NCBI GenBank assembly: GCA_037974965.1
Contig: JBBPFI010000014.1
Span: forward strand, 62,001-126,000
Reading direction: 5' to 3'
Source of the DNA: Dacryopinax spathularia
Taxonomy: Eukaryota > Basidiomycota > Dacrymycetes > Dacrymycetales > Dacrymycetaceae
DNA length: 64,000 nt
Positions within the stretch are counted from its first letter, which is position 1. Every line of letters begins with the position of its first letter. Shown piece by piece: positions 55,240-64,000 of this stretch. The notes beneath the pieces are model-generated. The model saw nothing but the letters and a program-made list of their open reading frames with translations. It had not been told where the DNA came from and did not search any database. The position numbers and the translations under genes are program-made.

Positions 55240-55545
55240 GCATGTGTACAGATATTGTTCGGCCTGCCTGTACCCAGTAGACTGACGAAATGGAATATCG
55301 GGTGAACTGCTATGTAGGCGTATGTCGAGCGAAGGGGCCGAGCTCACGTCCTCCTCCGTTTCTGATAGCAACGCTAGCCTGGATGTCTTAAGAGCGGTTT
55401 CAATGCGTGTATGGATAGTGTTCGGTCTGCTTATTTGCAGCAGATAGACAAGGCCGACTTCAATGTGTGTATGGATAGTGTTCGGCCTGCTCTTGCGCAG
55501 CAGACGGACAAGAACAACCTCAATGTGTGTATGGATATTGGCCGG
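55240..55545 (+). repeat. Motif-B cluster with 60-bp unit
   Basis: Copies near 55240, 55403, 55463 and 55525. The last three repeat at about 60 bp together with a GCAGCAGACGGACAAG block, which also occurs beside motif B near 41.5 kb and 45.5 kb. Confidence 0.83.
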
Positions 55546-55581
55546 TCTGCTGTACAAATGGAAAACGAGTACAACAAGTGA

Positions 55582-57861
55582 CTAGATCAAAGCTGCAGAG
55601 GGAATGAGATGTGGGGACTGTCCGCGCTTAGCCAGCTCGCTGACGAGAAAGCGATTGTGGACCTTGATAACCTCATCCAAAAAGAACTCGTAACGAACCG
55701 GCGTCATCTCCCGGACGATGGGATGAAAGTTGTTGAGCCATGCGTTGATTTGTTCGCATTTCGAGGAGTTAAACGTCCATACTTGATTCTCCTCGTCGAC
55801 TAATTCGGGATACGCAGCCGCATTGCAGTGCAGGCCGCAGTACCAGTCCTTTTCAGAGTGCTTCGACTTGAAATGGAAGATATCAACAACGAGCGCAGTG
55901 TCCTTGAAGTACTCCTTCAGCAGGGGCCGTTCGTGAATGTATTTGTGAAGCTGACAGTTATTGTCATAGAATAACACGTCAGGGAGGGATGCAGCTGAAG
56001 GAAAGACGGTGCACAGAAAATCCTAAAGAAGAGTAAGTCAATGGGGCAAGAAGAGGGAGGGAGGTACAAACAGCTACAGATGCCAGCAACTCAGCTCCGT
56101 AGAATGTACCTCGAGCCAGGATAATGCCGCACGGCCGTACCACCAGTTGCTCATTATGCGTCCTTCGGCGAGTGAACCGCGCACGCAATTTTCTGTGGGG
56201 CTGAGAAGAGGATTGGGAAGGCAGCCGGCTACCAAGAGAAGTTTCACCGCCTTCTATCTCTCCTTCTATGTCCATATCGCCAGCGAGCTCGTCATGTAAA
56301 GGCGGATTTGCACCTCGGAAGTAGGCATGAGTCCGGTTAAGGCGTCTCTTAAGTAACTGGAAGGACTCCTTCTCGGACCGGAACTTGGATTCAAGAGCGG
56401 CATGGCTGCGGATCGAGCATGTTTGATATCCGTCTCGTGCCCGTGCCGAACAACCTTCAACAGCGCAAGCCACTTCCAGATGAGCGTGCATCAGGCAATG
56501 ACGGGCACGATTGGTGATGAGAGGATTGGCGCAGTTGTGTTGAGCACAACATGGCCTTCCTATAGCCACACCATCGGTAATGGCGCAGGATAACATATCT
56601 GGTAGACGAAATTGAGCTAAAGCACAGGGAATGGAAGACTGGCTTACACTGGCGTCCGTCGCGTTCAAAAAATTTCCTGCAGATGTCGCAAGCATGCGGC
56701 CATTGCTCCTGCCCTTTCTCGGCAATGAATATATTTCGCTCAAGCATTGCCCTCGTGAGTCGCTCCGTTTGTGTGAGTCCGGGGAGGTGCGGAAGCCGAA
56801 GGCGGCTGCCTTGCTCGTTATGATGTAATAGTAGGGCGTATAAATCGAACAGGTCTGCGATATACTCTGCGCGCAGGAGAGGAGGTTTGTAAGCGCCTTT
56901 TTCAGGGTATCGGGGTGTGCCGAGAGTACTATTATATACGAGAGCATTTGCGCTCATCGACGAACTGCACAGAGTGTGAGCAAGCAGAACAGGAGCGATA
57001 CAGAAGGAGGGAGAGATACAGAAGGAGAAAGAGATACAGGAGGAGGTATTGAGATAGAAGGGGAGAGTGAGACAGAAGGAGAGGGAGACAGAAGGAGAGC
57101 GCGATGCAGAGATGATGAACGTACTGGGAAAAGACGGTCATAGATCGGAATAGCTCGCAAAGTTTGTCTTCAAACAGAAAGTGTTTTTCCCCTTGAATTA
57201 CTTGGGGTACGCCAGGGTAGTATATTCGATACATATTGCCGGACGCGTCAGGTTGACAGGCGTAGTTCATGTGGTAGGTGCAGGGACAGGAGGGGCACCG
57301 GAGCGAGGTTATGATCACCGGGAGTGCGCCTTGGGAAACGGTGTAAAGAGTGGCCCTGTACCTGCGTGGATCGTATAAACGAGCCTGTCGGTGATGGTTG
57401 ACGAATTCGGGACAGTAGGAGTACGTGCAGACGCGAGTGGGCGGATAGAACTCCTCAACAGCTGGGCACAGTGAGCAGAAAGAACGAGCTCCGAAGGCAT
57501 GAGGCTAACCGAGATCGAAAGACTGTCCGTGCTCTGCAAAGATGCGATGATGGTGAACAAGCGGCGGGCATAGGGTAGTGAAGTCCCTGTCGGCAACCCA
57601 CGCCGTATCCCGGAAGATATCCCAGAGAGCGATGGCTTGTGCGCGGCTGACTTTAAGACCAATGGCAAGAAGTCCGATCACGGATATCGGCAGCTCAGTT
57701 GGTGGATCTTCAAATCCGGCTACACCAGTGTCTTGTTGCCAGCAGATTCGATTTTGCAGACTGCGCGCAGCGAAGACGAACTCGATTGCTTGCTCAACAG
57801 TAATGTCGCCTATAGCTGGTCGAAAGCGTTTCAGAAGTTTGTAGAGCTGAGTCAAGCGCAT
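55582..57861 (-). CDS. KDZ-type transposase with CxC5- and CxC6-like clusters
   Basis: Five exons on the minus strand: 57510-57861, 57125-57461, 56648-56964, 56078-56616, 55582-56022; 661 codons, phases consistent. The N-terminal part is helical. Residues near 120-230 match the CxC5 cluster (PTRVCTYSYCPEF, then SLRCPSCPCTYHMNY). Residues near 335-450 match CxC6 (AITDGVAIGRPCC, QHNCANPL, HCLMHAHLEVACAVEGC). The C-terminal core reads LFYDNNCQLHKYIHERPLL, VDIFHFKSKHSEKDWYC, FNSSKCEQINAWLNNF. KDZ (Kyakuja-Dileera-Zisupton) elements are DNA transposons abundant in mushrooms. The gene appears open. Element ends were not identified. Intron 2 contains family-E minisatellite. Confidence 0.8.
56975..57110 (+). 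repeat. 18-bp minisatellite (family E) in an intron of the KDZ gene
   Basis: About seven degenerate units, consensus GAGATACAGAAGGAGAGA, filling the 160-bp intron 56965-57124. A shorter run of the same unit occurs at 57900-57940, just upstream of the gene. Confidence 0.8.
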
Positions 57862-58750
57862 CCCTCGGCGAGACAGATCGATACCAGATGCAGACGAAGT
57901 GAGAGATATAGAAGGAGAGAGATAGAAGGAGAGAGATAAGCGCTGGCCGATAATAATGTTCCCACGGAAAGGTAACAGTCATGGGACCAGGAAAGTTTAT
58001 GATTACGCATGTAGCTTAAGTGAAGCGGACCCTTATCGGCTTAGACGCGGCGCAGTGGCGGTACCGGCTATTGGGAGTGTACGGCCCTGTACGGACGCCG
58101 TACATTTGGCTCCGTACAAAAGCGCACGGAACCTGGAGGTACTGCAAGGGGCGGTATGCGGAGGCAAAGATCATCAATGTCCTTCCCCGCAGGCCCGTCT
58201 TTTGTTTGTACCGGACATAACGAACAACGACATACGATTTGTTACATACGCCTACTCCGCTATTCTTCCAAGTCTTTGCATCGTTTGTAGGATAGACCTT
58301 CTGCCTGCGATCCAAGCAAAGCGGATGCCACGAAAGCGGGGCCGAGACATGGCTGCTTCCGCCGAATTCTCGCAAGAGACCATCTGGGGATCGTGACAAA
58401 AAGTACGGCGGGTCCGTACTAGTACGGCGGGTCCGTACCATTACCGGACTGCTTCCGGGCTTCTGCACAGCCATCATCAGGGACGTAATCGGCGCCCGAC
58501 ATTTTACTAAGGAGGCACGCGTTTGTCGCATTGTCTCCTCATTGTCATTCCCCTCGTCTGGCACTGCCAATACCCCTCCCTCGCTGTCGGCATACCCCTC
58601 CCTCGGAACCTCAGTCTCACTCGTCCATACTGTCTACGCTGCTTTCTATCTTACATTTGGCTCGCTTTCAACTGTGCTCTCACCTTCTACGCCGCTCTCG
58701 CCTTCTACAGTACTCTCGCCGGATCTCCTTGCATTCTCTCGGGTAACACG
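57862..58750. other. Spacer with GTACGG palindromes and family-E units
   Basis: No gene seen. 58068-58130 carries GTACGG/CCGTAC palindromes that align, in inverted orientation, with 39593-39660. 58390-58440 has a tandem pair of GTACGGCGGGTCCGTAC. 58660-58735 holds a few CTCTCACCTTCTAC units just 5' of the next gene. Confidence 0.6.
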
Positions 58751-60984
58751 ATGGCAAGCGGATCTGGCAGTCATATTCCCTCACGCGAGGGCTCCCGGTC
58801 TCCTGTTCAGCAAAGGAATGTTGTACCAGCATGGTCGCCTGGGATTATCGGCGTACCCTGGCAGGAGTGGGCTCGAGGACCCGAGTTTAGACAGCTCACG
58901 ACAGACTCGCAGCAGGGGCGCGAGATGCTGCTGTACAACGAGTTTGTGTACATGCACATCCTTCTGATTGGCGCACCGCATTCGAAGGATGTCCCTCAGG
59001 AGACCGTCCAGCGCTGGCTTGAGCTGGTCAAGGCCTGGCAGGTGAGTACTATTCTATCCTGCAGAGACGTTACTGATTCGCCTCTCCAGGACTCGGAACA
59101 TCTGTTCCGGCAAAACCAGCGATTTCCCGCTCGCTACATGTTCTACCTCGAGGCCCTTCTCTATTCGATCATTGAGAAACTCCCCCGCTTCCCTCAGATG
59201 CCGCAAATTGTACCCCCGGGCTGGCAGTCGCCGTACTTCGAAGGCCAACGCGAAACCCTTTTGCGGCGGGAAGTACGACAGCTTCCCCAGCATCTCCGGG
59301 GTGACCCTCAGCGGATCTTGTCCGAGAAGGACGACCCTCAAGATATCATCGATGAAATCGCTAGGAATCGGGTATTGCCCCTGCCGTGGTTCGGGCAGTA
59401 CAACATGGTCTCCCGTCTACGTGTGCAGAATCATCTCAATCTCCGAGGACGATGGATGGTAAGCATTCATTATTTGGCACTACGTTTGCTAATACCTTCG
59501 TAGTACTTCGTCCTGAAAGCTGCCACTAGCAACAATGTCCCCAAGCCAGACGGTGTTTCGATATTTCGCGAAGCATATGAGCTTATCTACGACGAGCTGC
59601 TTATGCTGGAAGCATTCTGCGTCAATGAGGGCTTTTGCGATTTCCTGCCACGTGGCAATGAATTCAACGTCTGGTTCAGCTGGGACGACTTACGAGAGAC
59701 GGCTCGCAGCCAACCAGCCGTGGGCAGCTGGAATTGGGACTACTACTCGTCCCTGTATATCGAAGGCGTTCTGGAACAGGTCGACTCGAACAAGCCGATT
59801 CTGGATAATTACGGAAGCCAGGAGGGTCGGATCGCAACGTGGATTGTATCGGCGAAGAGGCATCTGGTTTGTCGATCGATAGGTTTATCATGTCTGTCGT
59901 GCTAACGGTTTTGCAGACTACAACGCTCCGGTTGCACACCGTGACTGATAACCCGTTCACCGTTCAACAGGCAAGAGTCATCGTCAAGATAATCCAGCAC
60001 ATGTTCAACCTTCTTATTGTACACGACCGTGGCCCTTTCCCCCTGGAGCCTTCCATCATACCTCGCTGGGCACTCGAACAACTCCAGGTCGTGATCGGTG
60101 GTCGATTCCTTCAGAAACCGCGCGCTGCCCTGACTCGCGGTGTTCTTGTTGGTGAAGCAAGGAAGCCGATGCCGCCCAATGAATTTGACTGCCGCTATGG
60201 ACAACATGTCAAGTCTCGGCGTGTAATTCTCAATCAGCAGCTCGCTGAGGAAGAGGATGGCCTTACCGCTACGGATACCGAGACAGGCGAGAAGCCCAAG
60301 CGGCCCAGCCGCATGCGTCGACAGAAGAACCGACTCGGCCCATTTCCACGTCACCTTCTTACCTGCGAGTTTTGGGATCGCCCGAACTATAAGCTGGCCA
60401 ACTTCCCTTCGATAGAGACCGTCATTGACGAAGGGGAAGTTGCGATTGTCGATATGCCAGCACTCCCTGGCCCCCTCATCGTTAGTGCTACCTGTTATCT
60501 TCCTCTTATCTGCTGACTATCGAACAGATTGCATATGGACGCAAGGCGTGCCATACATGCCGTGCCATCCCTACCCAGTCGCGCATAGGCTATTATCGGG
60601 TCTGCATGCGCTGGGAACGCTCGCGTTGCTGCAGGTGCAAGGCGAACCGCTCCGATACGTGCTTTTGGAGCAACAACGTGTACGGGAACAGTAAGTAATG
60701 CCCCCCCATTGTAAACGCAGTACTAACCCATTTCGAAAGTTTCTATCAAGTACTACGACCAGACAGGTCCTAGGGCAGTCAATTTCGACGAGAACCTGCC
60801 CTACCAGCTGCTGAAAAAGTACTGGTTCAACGGACAGGACGATTTCGAGGACGGACGACCTCCTGAGGATTGGGGCGGAAAGCCCAGCTATGCCGGACAG
60901 ATCAACGCCAAAGGTGGCAAGACGCTCACCCAGAGCACGTACTTTAGGCACAATGAAGTAATCAATCTCGGTATTGGTGCATAG
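58751..60984 (+). CDS. Tandem family protein 2, C-terminal Cys cluster
   Basis: Six exons: 58751-59041, 59090-59458, 59504-59866, 59917-60480, 60528-60690, 60740-60984; 664 codons, all phases checked. Starts MASGSGSHIPSREGSRSPVQ; no coiled-coil extension. Body boxes: GVPWQEWARGPEF, DIIDEIARNRVLPLPWFGQY, YYSSLYIEGVLEQVDSNKPI, IIPRWALEQLQVVIGGRFLQ. Exon 5 (residues 530-584): KACHTCRAIP, YYRVCMRWERSRCCRCK, DTCFWSNNVYGN. C-terminus KYYDQTGPRAVNF... INAKGGKTLTQSTYFRHNE is shared with paralogue 1. Function unknown. Confidence 0.82.
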
Positions 60985-61177
60985 TTAGGTTATGACTTTT
61001 GGCTGATCGTGTATACCTGTAATGTATGAGTCCCCCACCAATTGTGTCTTGGAGCGCTATAAATCTACGCTGCATACCCTTGATTGGCAATTGCCCCGCC
61101 TCCGATACTGTGCCAACGCAGCGCCTGTTTGACGACTTGAAGGTGTATCACAAACAGCCAGATTTACTCTTTATTTA
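60985..61177. other. 3' flank of tandem gene 2
   Basis: No feature recognised before the motif-C array. Confidence 0.4.
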
Positions 61178-61500
61178 GCCACCTGATTTGAGCGCCATAC
61201 GAGCAGGCAGCCACCGCATTTGCACGCCGAACGGTCCCACAGCCAGCCGATATGGTACCCAACTGATCTGAGCGCCGTCTGATCTGAAAGTCAACAAATT
61301 TGAACGCCAGCTGATTCGAATCCCACATGATTGCACCGCCATCTGAAATGCACGCCAAAGGAAATGGAAGCCCGGCACCCGTATCGGGTGGATTTCATTT
61401 CAGACGGTTATCAAATCCTTTGGTTTTTATTTCGCTTGACTTGCGTTTCATGTGACGTCCATATCAGCTGGCGCTCATTTCATGTGGCTTTCATTTCAGT
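61178..61500. repeat. Motif-C 16-bp minisatellite with a polarity switch
   Basis: About twelve 16-bp units (consensus TGATTTGAGCGCCATC) run one way from 61178 to about 61372. After a short joint, about seven units run the opposite way to 61500. The array ends about 175 bp before the start codon of tandem gene 3. Confidence 0.85.
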
Positions 61501-61675
61501 TTCCCCTGTATCACGTGCTTTAGTGGCGGTGTGATATGGTCTTACACACTTGTCCTGTTTGCCTCACTTGCGCCCTATACAGCTCATTCGCTTTTGCTCT
61601 CCAGGCGCAATCCTCCTATCAAGCTCGCTCGACTTCCATCAATACTCGCCCACTGGTCATACCTGCTTGACTTAC

Positions 61676-64000
61676 ATGTCTGATAACTCGGGATCGCGCG
61701 AGACTTCAAGAACCCCTGAGCAAGATAATTTACCGACAACTTGGAATTCTGGCGCGCCTGGCGTACCTTGGCAAGAATGGGCTCGAGGTCCTGAGTTCGA
61801 TGCGGCGACAACGGACTCTCAGCAGGGGCGTGAACTGCTGCTTTACAGCAACGCGAATCGGGCTCACATCCTGGTTGTAACTGCTCCGATGGATCACCAC
61901 CAGTCGCGGGAACTTGTCCGGTCTTGGCTGGAGGATGTACAACGCTGGCTGGTGCGAGTGTCCACATATTATGTATTGTATCATAAGCTAATGCTCGACT
62001 CAGCAATCGGATCACCAATTTGCCAACAGCGAACGTTTTGCAGCTCGCTACCTGTTCTACATCGATGCGCTCCTAATCTCTCTCGCCAAACGACTTCCCA
62101 CATTCCCTGACCTCAATGTCGTTCCAGAGGGCTGGATGCCGCCTTATGTCCCTGGTGAACGCGAAACGGTACTCAGGCATGAAGTCCGACAAATTCCGGA
62201 GCATGTACTGTCAGATCCATACGAGCTCATGATGAAGAAGGACGACCCTCAAGATATCATCGACGAAATCGCCCGGAACCGTGTATGGGTCCTGCCGTAC
62301 TTTGGGCAGTATGATGAGATTCCTCGGGCGGTAGTTCAAAGGCATTTAAATGCGCGTGGCCGATTCATGGTGCGTCACTGACCGCATCTTCCACATTACT
62401 CTCACCTTCTACATTCCACTCACCTACCACACTGCTCTCACCCTCTACATTCCGCGCCTTCCACATTGCTCCCATCTTCTACATTACTCGCATCTTCGGC
62501 ATTCCACTCACCTTCGACGCGCTCTCTCACCTTCTACACTGCTCTCACCTTCTACATTCCTTTCACCTTCTACATTCCTTTTGCATTCTACACTACTTTT
62601 GCCTTCTACACTACTTTCGCCATCTACACTACTTTCTCAGCTTCTATACTACTTTCGCCTTCTACATCACCCTGGATATCTACATTATACTCACCTCCTA
62701 TATTCTTATCGCGCAACCTGATTTGTACTGATTCGATAAACAGCAAGGCGTTCTTGCCGCAGCATCAGCCCCCCAAGTCCCTCGTCCAGACGGAGTGACC
62801 ATATTCCGGGAATCGATCAACTGCATGTACGATGAGCTGGTTATGCTGGAGGCGTTTGTCCTCCGCGAAGGCTTTGATGAATGCATGCCTGATCGTTATC
62901 AACTGAACCTCTGGTTCTCCTCAGATGGTATCAGGAAGATTGCGCGTCGCTCATCGGCAGAGCAAGCTTTCAATCGGGACTACTATTCGTCTCTATACAT
63001 TGAAGGAGTTCTTGGCGCGATTGACCATAACAAGCCAATTCTTGATACACGAGGGAAGCACGAAGACCGTATCTCGAATTGGTTGGGATTAGCCACACGC
63101 CACCTCGTACGTATAGGCCTCTTTGTCTTTTGACTTCATAATATACTTACACGGGTCATAGACAGACGTGCTCGAGTTTCACAAAACCGATGATGAGCCT
63201 TTCACTCTACGCTCTGCCTCTGTCATTGTGAGAATACTTCAGCACATGTTCGACCTACTGGTGGAACACGACAGAGGCCCTTTCCCGCTGAATTCTGAGG
63301 TTATACCTCGCTGGGCACTGGAACAACTACGCGTTAGGGTCAATGGTCGATTCCTTCAGAAGCCTCGTGCTTCCCTGACTCGCGCTGTCCTTGTCGGCGC
63401 GGCGAGGAAACCCATGGAGTTCATCGAATTTGACTGCCGCTATGGGCAGTATGTGAAGTCTCGCCACACACTCCTGAACCAGCAGCTTGCTGAGGAGCCC
63501 GATGTACTGCCCACTACCGAGAACGAGGCTAGCTCAAATCCAAAGAAGAAGCCACGTCTTCGTCGACAACAGAACCGCATGGGAGCCTTTCCTCGTCACC
63601 TTCTTACCTGTCCTTTTTGGGAACGCAAGACCTTCAATCTGGCAAACTTCCCTTCTATCGAGACCGTCATCGAAGAAGGCGAAGTTGCGATTATCGATCC
63701 TCCAGCCCTTCCTGGGCCCCTAATTGTGAGTCCTACCTGTAGTCTTCTTTCGATCTGCTGATTATCAGCCAGATTGCTTATGGTAGCAAAGCGTGCCACA
63801 CTTGCCGAGCCATTCCCAAAAAGGAGCATATCGGCTACTATCGTGTCTGCATGCGCTGGGAGCGAGCTGTTTGCTGTCGGTGTAAAGCCATGCGGACAGA
63901 TGCGTGTATGTGGAGCAACGACACCTATGGGAATAGTATGTCGTTCTACTTCACCGGGAACGCTACACTGACCCTTTACAAGTCCCCATCAAGTACTATG
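61676..64000 (+). CDS. Tandem family protein 3 (3' end cut by window)
   Basis: Exons 61676-61951, 62004-62369, 62744-63106, 63162-63725, 63773-63935 and 63983 to beyond the window; phases identical to tandem gene 2. Starts MSDNSGSRETSRTPEQDN. Body: GVPWQEWARGPEFDAATTDS, DIIDEIARNRVWVLPYFGQY, YYSSLYIEGVLGAIDHNKPI, VIPRWALEQLRVRVNGRFLQ. Cys cluster in exon 5 (residues 524-578): KACHTCRAIPKK, YYRVCMRWERAVCCRCK, DACMWSNDTYGN. Intron 2 is expanded to 374 bp by an 18-bp minisatellite. Closest relative is the gene at 58751; the two look like a recent tandem duplicate. Confidence 0.82.
62385..62705 (-). repeat. 18-bp minisatellite (family E) in intron 2 of tandem gene 3
   Basis: About eighteen units of CTCTCACCTTCTACATTC (plus-strand reading), filling the intron 62370-62743. 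The reverse complement resembles the purine-rich unit at 45890 and 56975. Confidence 0.87.

Noticed and set aside
55165-55557. Minus-strand frame with three NIHTHIE-type repeats
   Set aside because: It overlaps the 3' end of tandem gene 1 and arises from a 60-bp motif-B repeat (a multiple of three); no unique coding region supports it.
54809-58522. Shared AAGGAGGCACGCGT word in tandem gene 1 exon 5 and in the leader region before tandem gene 2
   Set aside because: The match is only 14 bp with unrelated flanks; chance or trivial duplication cannot be excluded.

Overview
The window is nuclear DNA of a filamentous basidiomycete, very probably an Agaricomycete. Genes are split by many 45-65 bp GT-AG introns, coding DNA is GC-rich, and several families present are abundant mainly in mushroom-forming fungi: large multi-exon orphan genes, a KDZ transposase with CxC clusters, and MET4/CYS3-type bZIP factors. 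Exon boundaries given here were placed by eye from splice signals and reading-frame continuity. Most were checked by exon-length arithmetic.

Layout. 1-5 kb: a 3'-truncated tricalbin gene (-) and an ATR1-like MFS exporter (+) whose 3' end carries a 510-bp Tc1/mariner-type MITE. 6-17 kb is accessory island 1: two adjacent orphan genes on the minus strand, a small acidic gene (+), a disordered gene (-) and a membrane-protein-like gene (+). 18-35 kb is mostly core genome: amino-acid permease, three tandem kinase-like genes (one broken), a small orphan gene, a sulfur-type bZIP factor, an F-box protein and an oligopeptide transporter. 37-64 kb is accessory island 2: disordered and Cys-rich orphan genes, a KDZ transposase gene, three large paralogues in tandem (+) with a C-terminal Cys cluster, and an inverted, broken relative of them.

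The most unusual content is non-coding. Island 1 holds about twenty copies of a 19-bp motif (A, CGGCTCTTTACCACCATAA). They lie in both orientations, singly or in tandem, inside introns (often touching splice sites) and in 5' and 3' flanks of the island genes. I saw none in the core genes. Island 2 holds about thirty copies of another motif (B, core TGTGTATGGATATCGTTCGG), a 16-bp minisatellite (C) upstream of genes, and an 18-bp minisatellite (E). In one gene motif B has become part of an in-frame protein repeat containing PNDIHTH. Genes E (island 1) and F (island 2) have the same three-exon, phase 0/phase 1 architecture, and each carries its own island's motif in an intron. This resembles an element family in which each copy pairs proteins with a private DNA motif spread through its non-coding DNA. 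That reading is inference.

No RNA genes, CRISPR arrays or retrovirus-like elements were recognised.
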